From Rhodospirillaceae bacterium (GTDB lineage: Bacteria; Pseudomonadota; Alphaproteobacteria; Rhodospirillales; Magnetospirillaceae), in NCBI GenBank assembly GCA_030151865.1, contig JASLCK010000132.1, forward strand, positions 1 to 9,788: a stretch of 9,788 nt of DNA. The letters run 5' to 3'. The position numbers and the translations under genes are program-made. Below, in pieces: positions 1-5,616 of the stretch (positions are counted from its first letter, which is position 1; each line of letters starts with the position of its first letter). The notes under the pieces were generated by a model. That model saw only the letters and a program-made list of their open reading frames with translations, had not been told where the DNA came from and did not search any database.

Positions 1-1055
1 CGCGGCACGCCGGCGATGCCCTTGCTGGACACCATCAGCACCAGCAGCATGGCAATCTGCTGCGACAGCGGCATGGGGATGTTGTAGGCCTGGGCCACGA
101 ACAGCGCGGCGAAGGTGGTGTACATCATCGAGCCGTCGAGGTTGAACGAATACCCCAGCGGCAGGATGAAGCCGGTGATGCGCTTGCTGACGCCGAAACG
201 TTCCAGGGCTTCCATCACGCGCGGATAAGCGGCTTCGCTGGTGGCGGTCGAGAAACCGATCAGCATCGGCTCGCGGATGGAACGGATCAGACGGAAGATG
301 TCCTTGCCCATCACGAAATAACCGGCACCCACCAGGAAGACCCACAGGGTGGTGATGGCGATGATGAAGCTGCCGGCGAACTTGCCATACACCACCAGGA
401 CGCCCAGGCCCTGCATGGTGATGATGTTGGCGACCGCAGCGAACACGCCGACCGGGGCGAACTTCATGACGATGTCGGTGACGCGCAGCATGACCGGCAC
501 CACTTCTTCGATGGCAACCGCCAGATTGCGGGCGACCGAGCTGCGCAGATGACCCAGCGCCAGACCGAAGAACAGGGCGAACACCAGGATTTGCAGGATT
601 TCATTGTTGGCCATCGCCTCGAAGATGTTCTTCGGGAAGACGTGGGTCATGAAGTCCTTCAGGTTCAGCGCCGTGGTCTTCAGGTTGGTGCTGGCGGCAA
701 CGTCCGGCAACGGCATGTTCACGTTGAGGCCCGGATGGAACAGGTTGGCGAAGAACAGGCCGATCACCAACGAGGTGAACGAGGCGCAGACAAACCAGCC
801 CAGGGCCTTGCCGCCAATGCGGCCGACGGTCTTGGCATCACCCATGCCAGCCAGACCCGACACCAGGGTGGTGAACACCAGCGGCGCAATGATCATCTTG
901 ATCAGACGCAGGAAAATATCGGTCAGCATGACGAAATAGCTGGCGATTTCCTTGGCCGCTTCAGGGCTGGGGGCGGTCTGATTACAGATGAAACCGACGA
1001 TGATGCCCAGGACCAGACCAATGCCGATCCAGGCGGTTTGCTTGTTCTTTTTCAT
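1..1055 (-). CDS. Dicarboxylate/amino acid:cation symporter (DAACS family), 3' end off the window
   Basis: An inner-membrane secondary transporter that takes up C4-dicarboxylates or acidic amino acids with cations. The frame starts at ATG 1055-1053 and stays open to the left edge, giving 351 residues of a family that is usually about 420-440 long. The start follows GAGGAG (minus strand) with about 6 bases of spacing. Visible features are an N-terminal hydrophobic helix after MKKNKQ, the segment IKMIIAPLVFTTLVSGLAGM near residues 50-72, the hairpin-1 motif STATSEAAYP from residue 269, and the TM7 motif NLDGS at 305-309. In GltPh the equivalent NMDGT motif takes part in Na+ binding, so Na+ coupling is plausible. 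The hairpin-1 loop reads TATSE rather than the SSS-rich loop of GltPh or DctA, so I do not name the substrate or use dctA/gltP. The missing part is the C-terminal hairpin 2/TM8 region. Confidence 0.93.
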   Translation of the reverse strand, partial: MKKNKQTAWIGIGLVLGIIVGFICNQTAPSPEAAKEIASYFVMLTDIFLRLIKMIIAPLVFTTLVSGLAGMGDAKTVGRIGGKALGWFVCASFTSLVIGLFFANLFHPGLNVNMPLPDVAASTNLKTTALNLKDFMTHVFPKNIFEAMANNEILQILVFALFFGLALGHLRSSVARNLAVAIEEVVPVMLRVTDIVMKFAPVGVFAAVANIITMQGLGVLVVYGKFAGSFIIAITTLWVFLVGAGYFVMGKDIFRLIRSIREPMLIGFSTATSEAAYPRVMEALERFGVSKRITGFILPLGYSFNLDGSMMYTTFAALFVAQAYNIPMPLSQQIAMLLVLMVSSKGIAGVP

Positions 1056-1113
1056 CCTTGTCTCCTCGTCCGAGGGCCCAGGCCCTGGCTTGCGGGTGAG
1101 TTCTGTTAAAAAC

Positions 1114-1142
1114 GGTACGGCGTACTTTTTGGTACGGGGTAC
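1114..1142. promoter_or_regulatory. Array of four GTAC motifs upstream of the symporter, possible operator
   Basis: Two related 12-mers, GGTACGGCGTAC (1114-1125) and GGTACGGGGTAC (1131-1142), lie 17 bases apart start to start. They place the self-complementary GTAC at 1115, 1122, 1132 and 1139, a symmetric 7/10/7 spacing. The array is about 60-87 bases upstream of the symporter ATG, where an activator or repressor of a regulated uptake gene would sit. I do not recognise the motif as a named regulator's site and see no convincing sigma-70 or sigma-54 hexamers around it. Its role is inferred from position and symmetry. Confidence 0.35.
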
Positions 1143-1190
1143 GAAGGAACGCCCGAAGCGGCGTCATCCGCAGCGGCCAGACCCATACCC

Positions 1191-1214
1191 CCGGGTTGCG
1201 CATCCGCAACCCGG
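1191..1214. repeat. Perfect 10-bp inverted repeat with a 4-base loop
   Basis: CCGGGTTGCG (1191-1200) and CGCAACCCGG (1205-1214) are exact complements around the loop CATC. RNA from either strand would fold into a very stable hairpin. Neither strand has a T-run directly after the stem, so it is not a typical intrinsic terminator. It lies about 136 bases upstream of the symporter ATG and about 414 upstream of the plus-strand gene. It could be a leader structure, a binding site or a small dispersed repeat. Confidence 0.55.
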
Positions 1215-1467
1215 AGCGCGAGAACGCTTTGGGCCGCGAAAACCGGAAAAGACCGATCGGCATTCAGAGCGGAAGACCCTGCCACGGCAGCGCTTCTGGT
1301 CCTGACCCGCCGAAGAGGGCTCCCCCAAGAGATTTCATGCCGCGCCCGACCGGGCAGGACCGAACGCAGCCCGTTCTTATCAGCAACAGGCATGCCACCC
1401 ATGCAGCGCTTGAGACGATTTTAACATCTTGATAACGCCCGATTTTGTGCGATGCAAAATCGACTGC

Positions 1468-1516
1468 GTTCGGATTTCCGAATATCCATGGAAATTTTAC
1501 GTTCGGATTTCCGAAC
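1468..1516. promoter_or_regulatory. Tandem pair of identical TTCGGA-TT-TCCGAA palindromes, probable operator
   Basis: The 14-base palindrome occurs at 1469-1482 and again at 1502-1515. The second copy extends to GTTCGG..CCGAAC (1501-1516), and the first has G before it but T after. Start-to-start distance is 33 bases, close to three helical turns, so two dimers would bind the same DNA face. The pair lies in the AT-rich part of the intergenic region, with its downstream edge 111 bases before the ATG at 1628. IclR-family regulators often bind short palindromes of the GTTCG-N-CGAAC type; linking this site to that family is a guess. No regulator gene is in the window. The 343-residue gene is the nearer target. 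Confidence 0.6.
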
Positions 1517-1627
1517 AATTTATGGCGTTTTATCGAAGAACATCGGGGATAAGCTCAACAGCCCCCTTGCCCCCATCCGCCGCCCCGCATAGTCTGCAAA
1601 ATCAGACGACATCTCTTGGCGGAACGA

Positions 1628-2659
1628 ATGTACAAAGGGCTCCCCCCGATCACGGACAGCGATATGGACTCGATGTTCATATTGCCTCTGTCGGTCCTGC
1701 CCTTGAAAACGCCGTCCCTGCAAACCGCCCGAATCTTGAAAAACTCCCGCCTGGAAAGCGCGGTCGAGGTGTTTCGCGATCAGCAATCGGGATCCGGTCA
1801 GGTGGGGGTGGAAGCCTTACCGATGATGTTCGGCTGGCCGACCGACAAGGTGCATCCGGATCTGGCGATCCTGCGCAAGGTCGTGCTTTTGCAAAGCTAT
1901 GACGTCTATTCGCTGCGCATCTCGCTGCGCGAACAGAACATTCCCGTCAACGACTTTGAAAGCCTGCGCCTCAGCCCGGAAAAAGCCGCCGAACTGACCA
2001 AATACATGATCATGTTCACCAGACCCTTGACCAAGCTGATCTATGGCAACGATTCGGTGGACGTGAATTCCTATGACGACCTGCTGCGGCTGTTTCGCGA
2101 CCCCGATGTGGAGAAAGCCCGCGAACGCCTTTTGTCCATGGCCCGCAGTCTGAACATCGAAGTGATGGAAGTGCCGCGCTTTTTGGAAAATTACGGCGAC
2201 ACCTTCATGTCGCTGTCCTACTTCAAGCACTGCCTGGACCGGCTGGCGCCCTATTTCTCGTCCTGCATCGATTCCATCGAGGAAATCCGCAAGCATTTCC
2301 AACTGCGCCACAATCTCAGCCTGATGAAGACCTGCAACGTCATCGAGGATGTGGTCAACAGCGTCAGCGCCAGCATCACCGGACGGCTGGAAGTGTTCCA
2401 TAAGCGCGCCCAGGATTTGTGGGACAATATGAGCCAGGAACAGTTCGCCACCATCAAAGGCATGGTGGAGCGCGAACACACCACCATCGGCGCGGCACTG
2501 TGCGGCCTGACGGTGAAGATGAATGCTTACGCCACCATGTTTCCCCATCCCCAACTGGGGGGACCGGTGCGCCGCGCCGATTTCATGCTGGGCGAAATGA
2601 TCCAAGGCATCGAAGCCATTCGCCAGATCGAAAAGCGTTACGCGGAAAGCACCAACTGA
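1628..2659 (+). CDS. Conserved-looking protein of unknown function, 343 residues
   Basis: I do not recognise a family. ATG 1628 is preferred over an in-frame TTG at 1616 because GGCGGA sits 4-5 bases upstream of it. The protein has no signal peptide and no convincing membrane helix, so it is probably cytosolic. It opens with MYKGLPPITDSDMDSM and the segment LPLSVLPLKTPSLQ (about 19-32), then a basic/acidic helix. FGWPTDK is at 68-74. Residues from about 80 to the end look almost entirely helical and charged (for example SLRISLREQNIPVNDFESLR, then EKARERLLSMARSLNIEVM). The composition, with balanced charge and normal Trp, Met and Cys content, and GC-rich third positions support a real gene. 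It appears to be monocistronic under the tandem palindrome promoter; a 134-base gap separates it from the next gene. Confidence 0.85.
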   Translation: MYKGLPPITDSDMDSMFILPLSVLPLKTPSLQTARILKNSRLESAVEVFRDQQSGSGQVGVEALPMMFGWPTDKVHPDLAILRKVVLLQSYDVYSLRISLREQNIPVNDFESLRLSPEKAAELTKYMIMFTRPLTKLIYGNDSVDVNSYDDLLRLFRDPDVEKARERLLSMARSLNIEVMEVPRFLENYGDTFMSLSYFKHCLDRLAPYFSSCIDSIEEIRKHFQLRHNLSLMKTCNVIEDVVNSVSASITGRLEVFHKRAQDLWDNMSQEQFATIKGMVEREHTTIGAALCGLTVKMNAYATMFPHPQLGGPVRRADFMLGEMIQGIEAIRQIEKRYAESTN

Positions 2660-2759
2660 TTCGCATTTTGCAACGCATTGTGCGTCTTCCAGCGGCCCGC
2701 AAAATCACAAAATCATTGAATATCAAACATCTGAGCCCTGGCATGGGGTTTGCCTCGTG

Positions 2760-2781
2760 ATCGTCAGAACAATTCTGCGAT
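2760..2781 (+). promoter_or_regulatory. Dyad just upstream of the 70-residue gene's ribosome site
   Basis: ATCG-T-CAGAA (2760-2769) is followed by the loop CAA (2770-2772) and TTCTG-CGAT (2773-2781). This is a nine-pair dyad with one bulged T. It ends two bases before the GGGG ribosome site at 2783-2786. As DNA it could be an operator; as RNA it would be a small hairpin beside the ribosome site. The effect is unknown. Confidence 0.4.
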
Positions 2782-2793
2782 AGGGGCACGACC

Positions 2794-3006
2794 ATGGAAG
2801 CCACTTACGTTTGCTGGCAATCGCCGCAAGGGGAAGGCTGGACCGTCTATAAGATCGCTGCCGATGGCAACCGCGACGTGGTCAAAAGCTTTACCCGTTA
2901 TTTAGACGCCGCCCGATTGATGCAAAGCCTGCGCAATGAAGCCGCCGCCGTCGGCGTCATCGCCGCCCGTGCCGCCTTAGGATCCGGGTTGGGCCTGCAA
3001 GGTTAA
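2794..3006 (+). CDS. Small protein of unknown function, 70 residues
   Basis: ATG 2794 follows GGGG (2783-2786) at 7 bases. The sequence begins MEATYVCWQSPQGEGWTVYK, which reads as a pair of beta strands with a turn (about 4-20). Another strand and the segment KSFTRYLDAARLMQSLRNEA (about 31-50) follow and look helical. The tail is Ala/Gly-rich (VGVIAARAALGSGLGLQG). The W-x-V-Y plus 'F..YLDAARLMQ' layout loosely resembles short DUF2188-like proteins, but I would not assign it. It has no signal peptide and no metal motif; the single Cys is in VCW. It sits on the same strand between the 343-residue gene and ccoG with gaps of 134 and 140 bases, so it is probably transcribed on its own. Confidence 0.7.
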   Translation: MEATYVCWQSPQGEGWTVYKIAADGNRDVVKSFTRYLDAARLMQSLRNEAAAVGVIAARAALGSGLGLQG

Positions 3007-3042
3007 ACGGACACAATCCGCGATGGAACCGGGCGGGTCGGA

Positions 3043-3089
3043 ATTTTCTCGGAAAATCATCATTGTGACTTCCTCACTGAAGATTTTCC
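3043..3089 (+). repeat. Nested and competing inverted repeats in the ccoG leader
   Basis: GGAAAATC (3051-3058) pairs with GATTTTCC (3082-3089). Inside it, GTGA (3065-3068) pairs with TCAC (3074-3077) around CTTCC, and a TCA/TGA pairing extends the stem. The same GAAAAT (3052-3057) can instead pair with ATTTTC (3043-3048) across only TCG. The two foldings are mutually exclusive. No T-run follows, so it is not a simple terminator of the upstream 70-residue gene. It ends 57 bases before the chosen ccoG start, and a further TTCCA-TTC-TGGAA dyad lies at 3101-3113. Confidence 0.45.
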
Positions 3090-3146
3090 CAGGTAAGTTA
3101 TTCCATTCTGGAAGTGTTTCTTCCGACCATGGAAAGCAGACCCACC

Positions 3147-4634
3147 ATGTCCAGCGCCATCGACACCACTGCCCCCAATCCCGACGCCGGTTCCAGCACC
3201 CCCAATCCTGGGGGAGTGCCCTTTTATACCGAAAAGGGCAAGGCTCAGCCCCGTGCCGTCAAGGGTCTCTTCCGCTCGCTGAAATGGTGGGCAATGGCCA
3301 TTACTTTGGCCTGGTGGCATCTGGCCCCCTTCCTGCGCTGGGATCGTGGTCCCGGCCAGCCCGATCAGGCCATCCTGATCGACATGCCCGGACGACGGGC
3401 CTATTTCTTCTTCTTGGAAATCTGGCCGCAGGAAGTTTACTACCTGACCGGCATTCTACTGATTTCCGCCATCACGCTGTTCTTGATGTCGGCCCTGGCG
3501 GGCCGCGTCTGGTGCGGCTTTCTGTGTTGGCAGACCGTCTATACCGATCTGTTCGTCTGGGTCGAACATCTGGTGATCGGCGACCGCAACGACCGCATCG
3601 CCCTGTCGCGCGCTCCCTGGTCGGCGGGCAAGCTGGGCAAATGGATCGTGGTCAATGTCTTATGGCTGGCGATCGCGGCGGCCTGCGGCATCGGCTTTGT
3701 GTTGTGGTTTGGCGACGCGCCGCATCTGCTGAAGGAAATTGTGACCGGCGCGGCCCCCTTGCCCAGCTATCTGTTCATCGGGGTGATCGGCGGATTCTGC
3801 TATCTGTTGGCGGGCCATGCGCGCGAACGGGTCTGCGTCTATATGTGCCCCTATTCGCGCTTTCAGTCGGCCATGCTGGACGAGCATTCCCTGGTGGTGT
3901 CCTACGAAGCCTGGCGCGGCGAACCGCGCGGCCATCTGAAGGGCGGCGTGCAAGGCCGTCCGGTCGAGGAGGTGTTCGCCGGGCGCGGGCACTGCGTGGA
4001 CTGCAATATGTGCGTCCAAGCCTGTCCCACCGGCATCGACATCCGGCGCGGCAACCAGTTGGCCTGCATCGGCTGCGGTCTGTGCGTCGATGCCTGCAAT
4101 ACCGTGATGACCCGTCTGGGGCTGCCCGGCAATCTGATTTCCTACGATTCCAACGCCAACCTTTTGGCCCGCAGCCAAAAGCAGCCTACCCGCTCGCGGT
4201 TGATCCGGCCGCGCACGATGATTTACGCGGTGCTGCTGGCCGCCGTCGGGTCGGTGATGCTGTTCTCGCTGCTGACCCGCGCCGATGTGCGGGTGGACGT
4301 GCTGCACGAACGGGTGCCGCTTTATGTTCAGTTGAAGGGCGGAGCCGTGCGCAATGGCTACGACTACAAGATCCTGAACATGATCGCCCAACAGCGTCAG
4401 TTCACCGTGACCACCAACATCCCGGAAGCCCGGCTGTCGGTGATCGGCGGGGCCGAGGATCAGCAAAGCCTGACCCTGACTGTGCCCCCCGACAGCGTTG
4501 GTTCGTTTCGGGTGTTCGTCACCCTGCCCAAGGCCGAGGGCACCGGCAACAAGCCGCTGACCTTTGTCTTGTCCGAACCGTCGCTGAAGGCTCCGGTGGA
4601 AAAGGGCAGCTTCTTCGCCATGCCGGAAAACTGA
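3147..4634 (+). CDS. ccoG: Cytochrome cbb3 oxidase assembly protein CcoG (FixG/RdxA family)
   Basis: A membrane-bound double [4Fe-4S] protein required for cbb3 cytochrome oxidase assembly; in Rhodobacter capsulatus the family acts as a cupric reductase supplying Cu(I). I use ATG 3147 (495 residues), with GGAAAG 10 bases upstream; in-frame GTG 3114 and ATG 3129 would add 11 or 6 residues. Membrane segments are seen near 47-64, 97-118, 163-187, 204-223 and 355-373. The conserved VWCGFLCWQTVYTDLF lies near 121-136 and VCVYMCPYSRFQ near 230-241. Two cluster motifs are complete: C283-C286-C289-C293P and C307-C310-C313-C317. The rest is an Ig-like FixG C-terminal domain. CcoG is normally next to ccoNOPQ or ccoHIS; none is here, so it appears to stand alone. 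No perfect FNR box is visible upstream. Confidence 0.96.
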   Translation: MSSAIDTTAPNPDAGSSTPNPGGVPFYTEKGKAQPRAVKGLFRSLKWWAMAITLAWWHLAPFLRWDRGPGQPDQAILIDMPGRRAYFFFLEIWPQEVYYLTGILLISAITLFLMSALAGRVWCGFLCWQTVYTDLFVWVEHLVIGDRNDRIALSRAPWSAGKLGKWIVVNVLWLAIAAACGIGFVLWFGDAPHLLKEIVTGAAPLPSYLFIGVIGGFCYLLAGHARERVCVYMCPYSRFQSAMLDEHSLVVSYEAWRGEPRGHLKGGVQGRPVEEVFAGRGHCVDCNMCVQACPTGIDIRRGNQLACIGCGLCVDACNTVMTRLGLPGNLISYDSNANLLARSQKQPTRSRLIRPRTMIYAVLLAAVGSVMLFSLLTRADVRVDVLHERVPLYVQLKGGAVRNGYDYKILNMIAQQRQFTVTTNIPEARLSVIGGAEDQQSLTLTVPPDSVGSFRVFVTLPKAEGTGNKPLTFVLSEPSLKAPVEKGSFFAMPEN

Positions 4635-4652
4635 CAGCCTCTTTCCAGCCCA

Positions 4653-4678
4653 GGGCGGACCGCTTCGCCGGTCCGCCC
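4653..4678. terminator. GC-rich hairpin between convergent ccoG and thioesterase genes
   Basis: GGGCGGACCG (4653-4662) and CGGTCCGCCC (4669-4678) form a perfect 10-bp stem around CTTCGC. It lies 18 bases after the ccoG stop and 12 bases after the thioesterase stop on the other strand, so it could end both transcripts. There is no real T-run on either side, so termination may need Rho or be partial. Confidence 0.65.
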
Positions 4679-4690
4679 GCCAGCGGCCCC

Positions 4691-5113
4691 TTAAGCTTGG
4701 GGTGGAATGGAATAAGTGCCGGTGACGTGCGCCACCGGATCGGGGTCGTTCAGACTGAACAGGGTAACCTCGCCCACCGCCAGACGTTTGCCCAATTTCA
4801 GCAGCCGCCCTTCGGCCAGCACATCGGCTGGGCCCGGCTTGCGCAGGAAATTGATGTTAAGACTGGTGGTGACCGCCAGTTCGACCCGCCCGATCTGCCC
4901 CAGCACCGCCGCATACAAAGCGACATCGGCCAACGCCATCAACGCCGGACCGGCCACCGTACCGCCTGGGCGGATCAGGCTGGGATTGAAATGCATGCGC
5001 ATGCTGGCGGTTCCACCATCGCCGATGGCAACGGTCTTGATGCCAAACAACCCGACCAGGGGCAGATGTTCCTCAATCAAAGCCTGAAACTCGGCAACGT
5101 CGATCAGCGGCAT
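4691..5113 (-). CDS. PaaI-family hotdog-fold acyl-CoA thioesterase
   Basis: A small cytosolic hotdog protein that probably hydrolyses acyl- or aryl-CoA thioesters; the substrate cannot be told from sequence. ATG 5113-5111 is chosen (140 residues) because GGGAG (5126-5122, minus strand) is 8 bases upstream; an in-frame TTG at 5128 lies inside that ribosome site region. The core signature is IRPGGTVAGPALMALADVAL at about 47-66, with Asp63 on the central helix as the likely catalytic acid. NINFLRKPGPADVLAEGRLL, which forms the following strands, comes after about residue 90. The usual HGG of PaaI reads AGP here, which I believe is normal for the RPGGTV subgroup. It converges with ccoG and diverges from the exported-protein gene at 5299, behind an AT-rich control region. 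Confidence 0.9.
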   Translation of the reverse strand: MPLIDVAEFQALIEEHLPLVGLFGIKTVAIGDGGTASMRMHFNPSLIRPGGTVAGPALMALADVALYAAVLGQIGRVELAVTTSLNINFLRKPGPADVLAEGRLLKLGKRLAVGEVTLFSLNDPDPVAHVTGTYSIPPQA

Positions 5114-5139
5114 GGAAGCTTCTCCCAAATTTTAAATTA

Positions 5140-5168
5140 TTTACAGCCAATGACAGAGATATTTACAG
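5140..5168 (-). promoter_or_regulatory. Three Pho-box-like heptamers upstream of the thioesterase gene
   Basis: On the minus strand CTGTAAA (5168-5162), CTGTCAT (5156-5150) and CTGTAAA (5146-5140) follow each other at 12- and 10-base steps. The middle unit is an exact PhoB half-site and the flanking ones match 5 of 7. Genuine Pho boxes use 11-base steps, so the spacing is slightly off. The array is 27 bases upstream of the thioesterase ATG, overlapping a likely -10 (AATAAT at 5141-5136). Either weak PhoB control or chance in AT-rich DNA is possible. Confidence 0.3.
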
Positions 5169-5170
5169 AC

Positions 5171-5184
5171 TTGATAAACTTCAA
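5171..5184. promoter_or_regulatory. FNR/FixK-like site TTGAT-AAAC-TTCAA
   Basis: The site has the perfect outer half-sites TTGA-N6-TCAA and one mismatch to the consensus TTGAT-N4-ATCAA, and it extends to CTTGA/TCAAG. It sits between divergent genes: its centre is about 64 bases from the thioesterase ATG and about 121 from the exported-protein ATG. FNR-type regulators control anaerobic and microaerobic genes in this group. Which gene it controls cannot be read from the sequence. Confidence 0.45.
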
Positions 5185-5232
5185 GATAAGCCCGTTTTCA
5201 TTGCAGAATATTGCCGACGGTCTTAAGATTGT

Positions 5233-5272
5233 CGCCAAGCTTTTTCTTTGGCGCCTCCAGGCTTTTCGCCTG
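5233..5272 (+). repeat. Two small hairpins in the leader of the exported-protein gene
   Basis: CGCCAA (5233-5238) pairs with TTGGCG (5248-5253), and CAGGC (5258-5262) pairs with GCCTG (5268-5272) around TTTTC. They follow each other 27-66 bases before the chosen ATG at 5299. Neither has a T-run after it, so they may simply be a structured leader. Confidence 0.3.
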
Positions 5273-5298
5273 CCGCCACAGACCATATGGGCGCTGTG

Positions 5299-5616
5299 AT
5301 GACCTGGCGAAAAATTCTGACATTGGCGATGGTGGCGTTGGCTGTGACCAGCAGCCCCGCTTATGCCGGGAAGAAACACGCCAAGGCCCCACCAAAGAAC
5401 GGGGGGCTTTATACCGCCCCTGTCCCCACCGACAATCCTGGCCGCATCACCGCGATCATGCCTGCGAAATTGTCGAGCGATCCCGATTCGCCGTTTGCCC
5501 CCGATCCCCCCGCTAAGGCCAAGGCGACGGCCACGGCGGCAGTTGACCTGGAACCCGCGCCGGAACCCAAGCATTTCGCCATCAGCGAGATGAACATCCC
5601 GTCCCTGTTCCACTGA
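5299..5616 (+). CDS. Small exported Pro/Ala-rich protein of unknown function
   Basis: The N-terminus is a textbook signal peptide: basic MTWRK, hydrophobic ILTLAMVALAVTSS, then PAYA with cleavage expected after Ala23. This favours ATG 5299 (105 residues); ATG 5287 in the same frame is also possible and adds four residues. Neither has a strong ribosome site; GGGCG is 5 bases before 5299. The mature part is about 82 residues, begins GKKHAKAPPKNG and is rich in Pro, Ala and Lys. A low-complexity stretch (PPAKAKATATAAVDLEPAPE, about 75-94) precedes the tail SEMNIPSLFH. It has no cysteine and no recognisable domain, so it is probably a periplasmic protein with a disordered linker. It shares a control region with the thioesterase on the other strand. 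Confidence 0.7.
   Translation: MTWRKILTLAMVALAVTSSPAYAGKKHAKAPPKNGGLYTAPVPTDNPGRITAIMPAKLSSDPDSPFAPDPPAKAKATATAAVDLEPAPEPKHFAISEMNIPSLFH

Larger units (their letters stand above)
1056..1627. other. Long non-coding region between divergent genes
   Basis: These 572 bases separate the symporter start (minus) from the unknown 343-residue gene (plus). No open frame here has both a ribosome site and a protein-like sequence; the frames that exist are Arg/Pro-rich readings of GC-rich DNA. The left two thirds are GC-rich and the part from about 1415 to 1545 is AT-rich, as expected of a promoter serving the plus-strand gene. Dyads include AGGGCC-CA-GGCCCT (1073-1086) just upstream of the symporter ribosome site, GATTTTG/CAAAATC (1441-1447/1455-1461) and GTCTG-CAAAAT-CAGAC (1592-1607), plus the separately listed elements. 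Confidence 0.6.

Noticed and set aside
549..1109. A 186-codon plus-strand frame opposite the symporter
   Set aside because: It is antisense to a clear DAACS transporter and is composed mainly of Gln, Glu, Arg, Gly and His without structure.
1106..1402. A 98-codon minus-strand frame in the 1056-1627 gap
   Set aside because: It has no ribosome site and its composition is Arg/Ala/Ser-rich. It also overlaps the GTAC array and the 10-bp hairpin, so a non-coding reading is simpler.
1817..2605. A 262-codon minus-strand frame inside the 343-residue gene
   Set aside because: It is His/Gln/Gly-rich in the manner of antisense readings of GC-rich genes, with no ribosome site or domain. The plus-strand frame has balanced composition.
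2716..2726. TTGA-ATA-TCAA as an FNR box for the small 70-residue gene
   Set aside because: The half-sites are separated by three bases instead of six, which does not fit FNR/FixK geometry.
3064..3078. TGTGA-N5-TCAC as a CRP-type site before ccoG
   Set aside because: CRP sites need a 6-base spacer and FNR sites use N4 between five-base arms; the spacing here fits neither. It is better explained as part of the nested hairpin.
3023..5299. A 758-codon plus-strand open frame overlapping ccoG and the thioesterase
   Set aside because: It is a stop-free shadow in GC-rich DNA: Arg/Gly/Pro-rich with no membrane or domain pattern, and it overlaps CcoG, which has complete cluster motifs, in another frame.
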